DNA of 64,000 nt, from positions 1,860,001-1,924,000 of the forward strand of contig OX344750.2 of NCBI GenBank assembly GCA_947034885.2, in the 5' to 3' direction. Each line of letters begins with the position of its first letter. The stretch's first letter is position 1. Position numbers and translations under genes: made by a program. This document shows positions 45,020 to 55,444 of this stretch, piece by piece. The DNA is from Thuidium tamariscinum (lineage: Eukaryota > Streptophyta > Bryopsida > Hypnales > Thuidiaceae). The notes under the pieces were generated by a model. The model was not told where the DNA came from and did no database searches. It saw only the letters and a program-made list of their open reading frames with translations.

Positions 45020-46611
45020 CCCAATATATACTGAATTTCAATTAGGCAGGTGGAATCCAATTAGACAGCCAAGATCCAATTACGCAATTGGTATTCATTT
45101 AGGCAGTTGAGATGCAATAAGCTGTAAGACAGCAGAATTTTAATGTGGGTGAATTGGTGAAGATTGCCAATGCAGTACCTGTATACTGTAATTTTTATTG
45201 GAGCTCAGTGAGTTAACATTCACAGCTTGCATTTCTTTTTAAAAAAATTTGGGATTCATTCATGGTTGTGAGAAGTGTGTGACTCATTCAGATCTTGTAT
45301 TTCTTTTTAAATTTTTTTGGGATTCATGATTGTGACAAGTGTGTTAGCCATGTATGCATGGTAGGAGGCAAAGATTGCACTTATTTAAATTAAGAGTTGA
45401 TTTGCCTTTTTCGTGTATGTCTTTAGATGAAAATATTTTTAGTTTATTTTTCAGTCAAGGAGAAATAGATGAGGAATCTAATACAAGTTGTTTCATATTT
45501 TTTGGAAGAAAAATTGAATTAATTATTAATTTTCAAACACAATTTGTCATAGGACCCTATTTGTGATCAGTAAGCCTTGAAAATCTATACATGCACAGTT
45601 TCTAAAAGAATCTGGTTTGGTGAATAAACTAGTAATGCAACATGTAAAAAATGGTTTGAAATGGTTTCTAAATGTGTCCCTTTCAAAATCTGAAATGAAT
45701 TCTTCAATTAATCATTATTTCAAAACAATTTCACATTTGAAAGAAGGTAGTTTAACAACCATTTTTTATTTTGAATAAAATTAGTAGACACCTATAAGTA
45801 CACTTAGTTACGATTGAATCCATTGTAACTCTAAAACCATCCATTCATATAGTAAAAATCAAATCTTAGCATGCTTCAATATAATCCACAATTAGTTTCC
45901 TCACAATGAGCTTTCCAATTCAGATTTCAGACCCTCCTATAGTCCTATTAAGCAGATAAAAAAGCCTGCATAGTTTATTAACCTCCGTGTGAGCTTCCTA
46001 CCATAATAGTTGATTTGAGAGCAAGAGGTCCTTGAACTTCTTCATTTTAAATGTTAGAATGGATTTGCAGACTTACTGATACTTGTGTTTTTAAACACAA
46101 TCGGCTTATTAAATTCCCTAAGTTTTCCTTATTATATAAATGAATGTGAATATGCTCTTGTGCCTTTAAATTGGTTTTAAATATTGCATTAATTAGGATT
46201 GTATACTATAGTTTAATTTCTCTATTGTGTGCTTTGTTTTCTTATAAATGGTGAAATATAAATAGTTGTAGCTTTGATTTTTGATTTTCAAACTCTTTAG
46301 TGGCATATAGATAGCATATGCTGTGCGTTTCACCATGTTCTTAGTTCATCAAAATCCTTGAAGCTCACATGTTTCCTTGTATACAATGTTTTTGATCTTC
46401 TCAATATTTTGTAATTATGAAATGTAGAAAAAAAATAGGGTGTTCAAAAATAGTCCTTCAAAGAATTTACAAAAGAAAATAGGGTACTCTAAAATACACT
46501 CCGGTAGCTTTATTCTACTAATAGGGAGGGAAAAAAACATGAGAAGGACATAAATACCCCCCCATTAAATACCCCATTATCGCACGTGGTTACCAAAAGA
46601 TAAAGGGGGTG
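45020..46611. other. AT-rich DNA holding one dispersed repeat
   Basis: No gene. A short run of AATTAGGCAG/CAATTAG-type words at 45040-45110 and duplicated GGGATTCAT with TTCTTTTTAAAWTTTTTT (45230-45320) precede the R1 repeat copy. Small ORFs lack motifs. Confidence 0.6.
45401..45760 (+). repeat. Dispersed repeat family R1, copy 2
   Basis: Second copy of 11733-12095; same orientation, about 360 bases aligned with frequent substitutions. Confidence 0.65.
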
Positions 46612-47040
46612 AACCCCCAAGTCTATTATTCAAACCATTCCCATTTTTTTTATTCAAACCTTTCCCATTTTTTTTATTCAAACCATTCCCATTTTTTTTA
46701 TTCAAACCATTTCCACATTTTTTTCCAAACCAAATCATTTCCATATTTTTTTAGTCGATCCATTAACCCATTTTTTGGTCCAAATCCCTTCTATATATTT
46801 TTGCCCAACACCCGAAACCATTAACGTTTTGCTTTATTCACACCACTTCCATTTTGGGGATTCAAACCTTTTCCCTATTTTTTTTAATTGAACCATTAAC
46901 ACATTTTTTTCCAACCCATTTCCACATTTTTTTTATTCGAACAGGGCTCGACAATTTCTTTCCAAACCCTTTCTATATTTTTTTGGGGTAACTTTTTTAA
47001 CCCTTTGACGTGTATTTTTGGTTCAAACCATTAACACACT
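46612..47040. repeat. T-rich minisatellite array, right inverted arm
   Basis: Repeats of TTATTCAAACCATTCCCATT, AGTCGATCCATTAACCCA, CCATTTCCACATTTTTTT and CCGAAACCATTAACGTTTT. These are the exact reverse complement of the unit types at 39975-41215, in the same higher-order sequence. Confidence 0.85.
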
Positions 47041-48261
47041 TGCGGAATTCTAACTCTTTCTTCTAGGGTTTATCATACACTTCGGCAAAGAGAGGATTAG
47101 AGCGGTTTAGGGTTCCGCAGAAGAGTCTGAATTCTGAAAATTGGTTGGTGCCCACTAACGGAGTCTTGCTTGCCAGTGCCCCCGTCCTAAACTCCTAATT
47201 AGTGCTCGCCATTCACTTATACTTTCATAACTCATAGTTTCATAACTCATAAGTAGAGTACATGACTACATGACCAGAATATTATGCAATATAGTAATAT
47301 ACTAATATGTACATGTAGTACTAATCTAATTTCCTAAAAAATACATGCCTAGTCGGATGGCTCCCGAATTTAAAATTGAGAAGTTTAAATCCCTACATAT
47401 CCGTAGGGCAACTTCTAAAATTTAGGGTCCATCACTTCAGCCATTCTCGATATGAGATGAAGCACTGGAAGGCAATGTAAAATTTTAGCCGTGTACATTA
47501 CACACTACCCACCAACAAGTTTAGGATCATCCAATTCTGCCATTGAAACAAATTTTGCATAATATAATCAAGCATACCAAATGTGGATTTCACATAAGTC
47601 AAATTCAGTATTTGGTGAATTGTTTCATTCAAAACTCATGGTTTAGCATGATAATTGATTATAAAACATTGGTGATGAATTAGCATTAATTTGCAAAGAG
47701 GAGATATGTAGGAAACATCCATATGCACATCTTTCATACCAAAAAACATCCTAGATTCCTAGTAAGTTACAACAATATAATTGGGTTGAAGAATTCAATT
47801 AGGCATTTTATGTGACCCCATTTTGTAAAATAGATGTATGTACGCTTGAATTAGATTTAGGCAAAGTCATTGTACGGAAATGATTTAAGTTCCTCAAGGA
47901 GTTATAGTGTGACCATCAAATAGCAAATGCTAATTAAGCCGGATTAAATTATTAAAATTAGCTCCTATTTCCTAAATTTACGGGGGAGAATGAAATTAGA
48001 TGGAAAGGGAGGAAGTAGAGCTTTTTGACGACACAACTGAGAACGGATACGCATCAACCGAAGAGGTATGTGTTTAGACTAGAACCAATAAGTTTAATCA
48101 TTTCATGTTATTTCTTTTAATTACTTCAAAATTTGCAAAATTAGATTGACGCTAGGAAAAGAAAGATCAATTACCGAATACAAATTATAATGCACTTCTT
48201 AAGTTATTAAATTACTAAACTAGACATTTTACCCTCATTTACGCAAAAGTAAAAAGGAACT
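47041..48261. other. AT-rich intergenic DNA
   Basis: No gene. It carries a piece related to the foldback element (47545-47800). The remainder shows no ORF or array. Confidence 0.6.
47545..47800 (+). repeat. Diverged fragment of the 7.4-8.3 kb foldback element (left arm)
   Basis: Shares CATACCAAAT, TTTGGTGAATT, GATAATTGATTA, ATTGGTGATGAATT and AACATCCATATGCACATCTT with 7540-7720, in the same order. No matching inverted arm follows, so it is a one-armed relic. Confidence 0.65.
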
Positions 48262-48300
48262 TAAACCCTAAACCCTAAACCCTAAACCCTAAATCCTAAA
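48262..48300 (+). repeat. Short interstitial telomere-type tract (CCCTAAA)n
   Basis: About five units of the plant telomere repeat, the last degenerate (ATCCTAAA). It sits 220 bases before the GACGG array of the kinase-like gene. Single telo-box words (AAACCCTAA) also occur in the hAT array near 56120. Confidence 0.85.
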
Positions 48301-48499
48301 ACCTTCGGTTGGGCAAGGGCTTTAGGCTGGGTTTTTGACCTTCTCAAAATTCAGTGTCAGCCCTTAGATGGGCGGTTTCTGGCCTGTTACCTTATTACCT
48401 TGTAGAGGAATTTCAGTTGCACGAGGCTTGCCATTAAGTCTTCGCTGGCATCTTCACCGCCCTGTGCTTCCCCGACGATCCCCTTAATGGTTCAGAATT

Positions 48500-48925
48500 C
48501 CCGGGACGCCCTGTGGGGTCGCGTGGACGGCCTCGTTCCACGACGGACCCCCGAATTCCCAGGACAGCTTGTGCGTCCTGTCGACGGTCTCGCAGTTCCT
48601 CGACGGTTTCCTGGACGGCTTCGAAATTCCCGGGACGGATGGGTGCGTCCCGTCGACGGCCTCATCGTCCTCGACATTCCCCTCGACGGCTTCCCAATTC
48701 TGAGGACGGCGAGCGCGTCCCCTCGACGGTCTCGCAATTCCTCGACGGTCCCCACGACGGCTTCGAAATTCCCGGGACGGATGGGTGCGTCCCGTCGACG
48801 GCCTCATCGTCCTCGACATTCCCCTCGACGGCTTCAGCGCGTCCCCTCGACGGTCTCGGAGTTCCCGACACCCCTCGACGGCTTTCGAGTTCCTTGGACG
48901 GATCGGCCGTCCATGCGACGGCTCG
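48500..48925 (+). repeat. GACGG-rich CpG array upstream of the kinase-like gene
   Basis: Many CGACGGCCTC, CGACGGTCTCGCAGTTCC and CGACGGCTTC words. A segment of about 80 bases beginning CGGCTTCGAAATTCCCGGGA occurs twice nearly without change (about 48616-48697 and 48757-48837), so part of the array duplicated recently. The array ends within 10 bases of the TATA box. Confidence 0.8.
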
Positions 48926-48933
48926 CCAACGAC

Positions 48934-48940
48934 TATATAA
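48934..48940 (+). promoter_or_regulatory. TATA box of the kinase-like gene
   Basis: GACTATATAAGGTGGG, directly after the GACGG array and about 200 bases before the ATG. A leader intron may span 49083-49134 (TTTGTGAGTACT donor; T-rich tract and TCAG acceptor one base before the ATG), though 52 bases is very short for a plant intron. Confidence 0.7.
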
Positions 48941-49135
48941 GGTGGGCCAGGTCCCCCACTTTGCACGAGTCTCTCCTGCTCTGACGGTGCTCTCTTGCCT
49001 TGGATTGGTTGCAGTCCTTGCTTGGGAGCGCGGGTGCTTGCGAGGAGGCTCGGCTGAGGAAGGGGGGATAGTTTTCACATTTGTGAGTACTGAACTCTAA
49101 TTCCTTGGTTTTACCATCGCATATTTTTTTTCAGA

Positions 49136-50797
49136 ATGGACGGGCGAGGTGCGTCGAAGCGCAAGGTTGATGAGTGGTTTTCAGGCATCGGAGATCCTGT
49201 TGGTGAGCAGTCTCCAGAATCCATTGACTGCGTATCAGAGGCAGTATTGGCCGGAGAAGGGGTCGGTGGTGCGGCTGGAGGAGAATCTTCGGGGGCCAAG
49301 AAAAAAAAGAGCAGGCGGAGGCACAAGGCTACGAATACAGACGACTGGCCAAGGAAGGCTGCGACCAGGAAAGTGCAGGAAGTGGCATTGGATTTTTTGG
49401 AGCAATATACGATTGCTCAATTGAATACGACCTACGTCTCGCGTGGATTGCAAGGGGTGGAGACAATTAAAAAAAAATTCACCCACATGTTTTGGACAAC
49501 AATGGGCGAGGATGAGTGGCTTGAAGATCGCACAAAGGAACACTTCCGTCGTTGGCTTGACGAACAAGTGCAAACTTGTGTTTTCAACATCGCCCAAGTC
49601 GCCGCATCGATAAAGGGCTTCAAACGAGATGTAGCGCCGAAGCAACAAGCATTGCATTTGTTGCACAAAAAGGTGTATTGGTGGCATGACGCAATGCGAG
49701 CGCTGTCTTCCAGCAATATCCGCTCTGCCCCATGGTTTCAACAGAGCCAAAGCTTGTCCCTAGGCCAAGCAGGTGCGGGAGGAGTGGTATTTCTTGAACG
49801 AGGAGTGGTGGTGGTTCCATTGTCAGGCCACAACAAACAAGGGGGGCACAGGAGGGTGCGTAAAGTGAGCCTCCAAAATTCAAGGCACATTCCCCCCATG
49901 ATGGAATTGGCGGGCAAGACAGCCCTATATGTGGATCAATTGAAGAAGTCGCGGGAGAAGTTGTCCATCGAGGCTTTGGTTTGTCCATGTAATCATCCAG
50001 GGGTCATAAAATTTTTTGCTATAAATGACATGACCATGGAGTGTTATTCTCAATGGTGGAATGGAGGAACATTGGGAGCCATGTTCGCATTGGACCAGAA
50101 AAACCGAGATTATGCTGAGATCGGGGAGCTTGCCTACCATGCAACTCCACAGACGATGCAAGAAGCCAAAAGACTCTTGGCTTATCGTAGAAACCGCACC
50201 GAGCTTGCATGGGCGTTAATTTGCATCGTGGATGCGGTGCAACAATCTTCGGTGCTCCACAACGACATCACGCCAGAAAACATCATGTTGCATTTTCCGA
50301 ATGATGATGGGCGAACAGTGTGGATTGGGCTATGTGATTGGGGAATGGCTAGTCGTATCAATGAAGAAACCCATTCTTTGTACCAGTTTCAATGTGCAAG
50401 CCAAATGCGGGCTACACGTCAGAAATGTTGGTGGGTGGCCCCTGAATTGATGTATGTTCCTGGAGAGGCGGGCACTTCGGTATCCCCCACTCGTGCAGAT
50501 GGGGCACCGTGTGTTAGTATACATACAGACGGATATGCTGTTGGGAAGCTTGCGGAGAAGATATGGAAGAAAGACCGCGAAAATACGGAAATGCTTCCCG
50601 ACCATACAGCGTTTGGTACATTTCAAGCCACATTGGGCGAATTGTGCAAAGAGGACCCACTACAACGACGCACGGTTACGTACGCCGTGGGACGAATTAG
50701 TGGCGCCCCCTTATTTTGGACTCCACCCGTTGATTGCTACCGCGAGGCCCGCAAGGAGCAAGCACTTCTACAAGAACAAGCAAGGAATGAAGATTAG
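49136..50797 (+). CDS. Protein-kinase-like protein with altered catalytic residues, 553 residues
   Basis: ATG right after a TCAG acceptor-like sequence. Residues 1-75 are disordered with a basic patch (AKKKKSRRRHK, possible nuclear signal). 75-220 is helical and unrecognised. From about 240 a kinase fold can be followed: catalytic loop HNDITPEN (H375, N376, D377) in place of HRDxKxxN; DWG (401-403) in place of DFG; APE intact at 435-437; TDGYAVGKLAEK as subdomain IX. The HRD Asp, loop Asn and DFG Asp are kept, but the loop Lys is Thr and no clear VAIK lysine was found, so activity is doubtful. AATAAATATATG (about 50907) may be the poly(A) signal. The frame is intact. It could be a pseudokinase cargo gene or a kinase family of transposon origin. 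Confidence 0.75.
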   Translation: MDGRGASKRKVDEWFSGIGDPVGEQSPESIDCVSEAVLAGEGVGGAAGGESSGAKKKKSRRRHKATNTDDWPRKAATRKVQEVALDFLEQYTIAQLNTTYVSRGLQGVETIKKKFTHMFWTTMGEDEWLEDRTKEHFRRWLDEQVQTCVFNIAQVAASIKGFKRDVAPKQQALHLLHKKVYWWHDAMRALSSSNIRSAPWFQQSQSLSLGQAGAGGVVFLERGVVVVPLSGHNKQGGHRRVRKVSLQNSRHIPPMMELAGKTALYVDQLKKSREKLSIEALVCPCNHPGVIKFFAINDMTMECYSQWWNGGTLGAMFALDQKNRDYAEIGELAYHATPQTMQEAKRLLAYRRNRTELAWALICIVDAVQQSSVLHNDITPENIMLHFPNDDGRTVWIGLCDWGMASRINEETHSLYQFQCASQMRATRQKCWWVAPELMYVPGEAGTSVSPTRADGAPCVSIHTDGYAVGKLAEKIWKKDRENTEMLPDHTAFGTFQATLGELCKEDPLQRRTVTYAVGRISGAPLFWTPPVDCYREARKEQALLQEQARNED

Positions 50798-51013
50798 AGA
50801 ATAGTATTTTAGTGGCAATGTAATCGTAGACGTACCTTAGTACTTGCTTTTACCACAGTATAGTCCACGAACTTTGCGTCACTGAATTTTGTACTAACTC
50901 CTTTTTGAAATAAATATATGTAAATCTTTTTGTTCCATTCGAGTATGATTCCGGTGAGTGGATTTGTGAGTAGTTCTGTCCCTTCGTAAATTTTGGACTG
51001 AATGCCATGTTAA

Positions 51014-51924
51014 CCCCTAAAGGACCACGGCCGTTTTTCAACCCAAAACCACTCAAAACTGCCATTTTTGTTCCATTCATCCATGAAAAACAAAAAAACT
51101 AAATTTTTAGAATCTAACCATAGGATCTTGAACTTTACTTAACTAAGATGATGTGGTGAAAATTTCATGAAGTTTGACCGTATAGATAGGAAGATATGAG
51201 CATTCAAAGTTGGAAAACAAAGTTTTCTTAAACACTAGTTTGCAACTTCAAATGACTTTGTCCTCCATTTATGTAATCTTTTTGGACTACAGACCTTGAA
51301 TTAAAATTTTTTTATTGAGAAATTGAGCTAAGAGCTTAGGAAAAAAAATTCACAAAATAAAGACTTTTTGTCATTCTTTAAAAAATTGTCAAGTAGATGT
51401 AGGTCCAAGATTGAAAGAAAAACTAAATTGCAAATATCTCATAGATGGAATTGAAACACAATAATCCCAATGGTGAGATTGTTCTAGAAAACAAAATCAA
51501 CCTTGTCCAACAATTTTTTTTTTTAAATTGTGGAAATTGCATTCACAAATGAATCCTAGAAGTTATTTTTTCAAGAAGATGCTTAGATTGCCCGAAAAAC
51601 AAGATTGTTCATAACTTTCACATTACTAATCCAAATGGAATGAATCAAAGCTTTACTTGTAGACAAAAATATAATCTATAAGAAAAAAAAATTATTTTTT
51701 TAATTTTGAAGTTTCTGTAGATTTTTTTTCTGCCCGGCAACATAAAAATAATGTTTATGATGGCATAACTTTTGCTCCCGGTCACCAATTGAAAAAAATT
51801 GAATATTTCCACGGAGCTAATCAGTTTTTTTATCTTATGTGAAAATTTCAATAAAATTCATTAAAAATTGAAGTCACAAGTACTTGCCCTAATTCTTCAA
51901 GTTCCCCGAGGGGACTTTTAGGGG
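51014..51924. mobile_element. TTAA-flanked inverted-repeat element, 911 bases
   Basis: The left end CCCCTAAAGGACCACGG and the right end (complement) CCCCTAAAAGTCCCCTCGG are near-identical inverted termini, flanked by TTAA on both sides (51010-51013, 51925-51928). TTAA target sites and CCY termini are typical of the piggyBac superfamily. The interior is AT-rich without a transposase, so it is non-autonomous. The 1374-base element at 61429 has the same style of ends. Confidence 0.75.
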
Positions 51925-51928
51925 TTAA

Positions 51929-52309
51929 TTCAGTACTTTCAATCATTTTCTCCATATTCCAGATTACATTTGTTTTCTTGTACATGGCAAAATTCATAAT
52001 GATCTCAAAATATCCAAGCATGTAGGTAACCAACTTCGAAGAATGAATCCAAATTTAAGAGTATAGAACACATGGCAAACGACAAAGCAAATATTTCCAT
52101 TTCTTGGGACAAATATGCATAAATGGATCCGTTGTTGCGTTGTAGAATTTGTGACATGTGAAGATAAAAAATTTCTACCCATGCGCCCTACATGAGCACA
52201 GGAAGCATGTGTAGTATTTATAATTAATGCCGAATTTCACATGCAAGGTATTCAGCCTTACACAATATTACATAAGATGACATGGAGACATTTTTTTCCC
52301 TAGATGCTC
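51929..52309. other. Spacer between the TTAA element and the hAT gene
   Basis: AT-rich with two ORFs of 61-62 codons lacking motifs. It should contain the 3' UTR of the hAT transposase (minus strand) and possibly the element's terminus; a hAT-type end was not identified. Confidence 0.5.
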
Positions 52310-55300
52310 TCAACGTCTTGCACGTGTACGATTAGGAGCCATGCTCCTTGCAGCAGCCTCTCGCGTGGTTGCTTGATTGTCTTGAGGTGCAGGTGGAGGA
52401 CCTCTACGAGTCCCTCTATAATCACTATCTCCCGGAACTTCACCATCTTCACCTATACTAGGACCCATGGATTCATCATCATGATTGGACGTTGCCCTAC
52501 CGACTTCGCTTGGTGAGTTGTCAGGGCTGTCTGAGCCTTCACCTACTATAGAAGCCAATCTGCGGATTGTTCGCCCTCCTACTCCATCTCCAGCGGTATC
52601 CACACTGGGCCCCGTCGGTCCAGGGAGAAGACCTTCGCGGAGAAATGGTATACTCGCCGCTTCTTCCCTTCTTAGCCTTCTACGTGTTCTTCTACTCACT
52701 CGTTCATTGGTAGGGCTTTCTTCACGTGGCCGCGGGCGTCGATTAGTAGTGCGTGTAGGCGGTGCAACGGGTTGTTCTGAGGATGGAGGTGCATTCCTTC
52801 GCTCGGTCATATTTAGAATTGGGAAGAGACCGGCCAATCGTGTACCGACTGATGGAGTTTCTTGGTTGGGGCGGACTCTAGAAGATGAAGGCCGTGCTGA
52901 AATTTGGACGGGTGGATCATCCAAGCTAGGCGCTTGTGGTCGCACGCCGATCGTGTCTCGAAGCAATGTGCGAAAGTCTATCTCGACACCAATGGGGGAT
53001 CTGTGGCTACGAGTGTTCCGCGCCACTCGGGGATCTGTGGCAACGACCTCATCTTCGCCTTGTCTTTCTACCACAACGACATGTTCATGTCTCCGGGTAC
53101 GCATTTCTTCTTCAATCGGCCCTATAACCGGCGAAGGTGGGGCTTCAACCCCTTCGTTTTGATTTCCACCACTTGACCCCGCAATCGATGTACGTGGCAT
53201 CCATGACAGACTGCCATCATTTCCCCCGTTGTCATTTCCATCCTCATCTCCCCCGTGGTCATTTCCATCATTATCCGCGCCATCAAAGTCAAATACGGAC
53301 TCGTCAATTAGGGGACCCCTTTCTTGCCTTTCATCCAAAGGTCGAAATGGTGGATCATCATCGCCATTGGAACTGTCGTCTGAGTCATCGTTGTTAGCGT
53401 CTGACATAACCGAACCACGATCCAAGCCATCTGATTCGGTTGTCATGGAATCTTCGGACAACATGTTCTCAGTGTACCATCGTGCTGCATCCGCCGCACC
53501 CCTTTCCCTGAGAGTCCTCAAATTGGTATAAATGTAAACCAATTCCTCCGCGCGCTCAGATGTCAATCTGTTGCGAGACTTGCTGTGGACAAATGAATAC
53601 ATGCTCCAATTGCGTTCGCATGATGATGCGGAACATACTTGTGCGAGGATCCTTCTTGCAATAGGTGCAAGCGTATGAGCAGCGGCTCCGAGAAGATCCC
53701 ACCATTCATGCGGCTCCAAATTCAAAGTATTCACATCGGGAAGTCCAACGAACATGCCTCGGCGGTCTCGAAAGGATTGGTACTCAAACAAAGCGGCTGC
53801 ATATCCCAACCCTCCAACTGCCAATTTGCGTAGTACTCTAAGAATGGCCTCCTTTGCCTCGTTATCGTCTATTAGTATAATTTCATCAAGGAGGAATGGA
53901 TTGAGCAGGGCAGCTGCGTAGTGCAAATCAGTCTTCATCAAATCCCATCGTTCGTAAAACGCGCATTCAGCACGGTCCGCATAATTTGCCTCCAATGAAA
54001 ATGGTCGATTCCTCAAAGCCAAAACATGCTTTTCTAGCTTCTTCATCACGATCCATGCTTTGCCCATGACCGGATGTTTTCCATCAAACTCTCGAAGAGC
54101 CACCAACACAGGCTCTACCATATGCACAAAGTTGAGACACCTCCTCCAGAACTCGTCCTTTCGAACCCTACGTCGAACCTTTTCTGCCTTATTGTATATT
54201 GCAGCGTTCGAGGACCTCACATATTCGTTCCACTGCGGATCATGGACTGTAGATTCCACGGCTTCCTTGACCTCGGCCAAACGCTCGATCATGAGGAACA
54301 TGGTCGCAAAACGTGTCTCAATGGGATTCTTCAACATGAGGTTAGGAGAATGTCGTCGGAAAATGGCGAGTGGCATGTGATGCGTGTGAATGAATTTCAC
54401 GATTGATTTTGCTTTCTTCACCATTTTGACCACCCAAAGTTGCTTGCCCCAATCTTCAAGTAGAAGGTCAAGTGCATGCGCGGAACAACCTTGGAAATAT
54501 AGGTGAGGGAATTTGCGAGTAATTTGAGTACCAGCCAAACGCATGTTTGGCGCATTGTCCGTACAAACTTGCACCACATTCTGTCCCCCCACCGCGTCAA
54601 TGTAATCGATCATGCGATTAGCCACATAAACAGCGTCTTTGCTTTCGCCTGTAGTGTCCACCGATCCCAAAAATACTTCTCCACTCGTGCACGACAACAT
54701 TACATTGATCAATGGCCGATGGCTGACATTGTCCCATCCGTCAGAACATATAGTGACACCGTACTTGTGGATAGGCCCCTTTGTCTTCTCCGCTACCAGT
54801 GCAGCCACTTCCTCCTTTGTTGATGTCATGAGCTTCGTACGTATGGCATTGTAAGGTGGAGGTTTGTAAAGAACTCTGGACTCGGAGGTTGATTTCACGG
54901 CATCCACAAAAGCGGGGTGTCTCACCACATTGAATGGGATATTTGCTTCGTAGAAAAACTTTGCCCACTTCTTGTCTAGTACTTGCTTTTTGGATGTGTC
55001 CATCCCTTCTTGTACGGATAATTGCCTCAGCGGTCGACTATGGGTCGAAGAAGGGACAGGCGCCTCTGATGATCGAACTTGAGAATTTTGGCCCAAAGTA
55101 TTTCCTCCCCCTCCACTAATTGAGATTGAAGCATTGGGTAATTCTTGATTACGTACCACCCTCGTTGGATTCGATGACGGTGATGTCACTTCCACATCAT
55201 GTTCCTCTTCGTCTTCGGAGACCGTAGGAACATTCCCCCCACAATTGAAAAACATAGCCTTCACTGCTGCACTGGCCTTGTTGCACATTCTCACTCCGGG

Positions 55301-55444
55301 GAGGGTGTCATTTCGTCTATAACCCAAGTGGAAAAGCAAGCGATCCTTGCGGTAACTAATCTTCGTTTTGCAGAACTTGCATTCCACTTTCCCATCCTCT
55401 TGTAGCCTGTACCAGGGTTCCCATTGTGTCCTCCCCCTTCCCAT
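52310..55444 (-). CDS. hAT-family transposase (BED finger, DUF659, hAT dimerisation domain), 1044 residues, apparently intact
   Basis: ATG at 55444; an earlier GTG-initiated extension is unlikely. BED-type finger at about residues 8-45 (W, C22 and C25 in CKFC, then FHLGYR). DUF659/RNase H-like core with CSDGWDN (D235) and CTDNAPNM (D296); the third acidic residue is in SCERNW (E610). The dimerisation motif continues VHSKSRNRL and LVYIYTN. Beyond about 690 the protein has an acidic Asp/Asn/Gly-rich stretch and a Pro/Arg-rich tail of about 350 residues, unusual for hAT proteins. The frame is open throughout, so a recently active element is likely. A TATA box (55659-55664), a probable leader intron (donor GCAGTAAGTG, acceptor TTTGTGCAG just before the ATG) and a GACGG array lie upstream. 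Confidence 0.9.
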   Translation of the reverse strand: MGRGRTQWEPWYRLQEDGKVECKFCKTKISYRKDRLLFHLGYRRNDTLPGVRMCNKASAAVKAMFFNCGGNVPTVSEDEEEHDVEVTSPSSNPTRVVRNQELPNASISISGGGGNTLGQNSQVRSSEAPVPSSTHSRPLRQLSVQEGMDTSKKQVLDKKWAKFFYEANIPFNVVRHPAFVDAVKSTSESRVLYKPPPYNAIRTKLMTSTKEEVAALVAEKTKGPIHKYGVTICSDGWDNVSHRPLINVMLSCTSGEVFLGSVDTTGESKDAVYVANRMIDYIDAVGGQNVVQVCTDNAPNMRLAGTQITRKFPHLYFQGCSAHALDLLLEDWGKQLWVVKMVKKAKSIVKFIHTHHMPLAIFRRHSPNLMLKNPIETRFATMFLMIERLAEVKEAVESTVHDPQWNEYVRSSNAAIYNKAEKVRRRVRKDEFWRRCLNFVHMVEPVLVALREFDGKHPVMGKAWIVMKKLEKHVLALRNRPFSLEANYADRAECAFYERWDLMKTDLHYAAALLNPFLLDEIILIDDNEAKEAILRVLRKLAVGGLGYAAALFEYQSFRDRRGMFVGLPDVNTLNLEPHEWWDLLGAAAHTLAPIARRILAQVCSASSCERNWSMYSFVHSKSRNRLTSERAEELVYIYTNLRTLRERGAADAARWYTENMLSEDSMTTESDGLDRGSVMSDANNDDSDDSSNGDDDPPFRPLDERQERGPLIDESVFDFDGADNDGNDHGGDEDGNDNGGNDGSLSWMPRTSIAGSSGGNQNEGVEAPPSPVIGPIEEEMRTRRHEHVVVVERQGEDEVVATDPRVARNTRSHRSPIGVEIDFRTLLRDTIGVRPQAPSLDDPPVQISARPSSSRVRPNQETPSVGTRLAGLFPILNMTERRNAPPSSEQPVAPPTRTTNRRPRPREESPTNERVSRRTRRRLRREEAASIPFLREGLLPGPTGPSVDTAGDGVGGRTIRRLASIVGEGSDSPDNSPSEVGRATSNHDDESMGPSIGEDGEVPGDSDYRGTRRGPPPAPQDNQATTREAAARSMAPNRTRARR

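Noticed and set aside
48484..49100. Overlapping ORFs of 87-195 codons on both strands in the 48.5 kb array
   Set aside because: Repeat-derived open frames in GC-rich DNA upstream of a TATA box; no motif and no single preferred frame.
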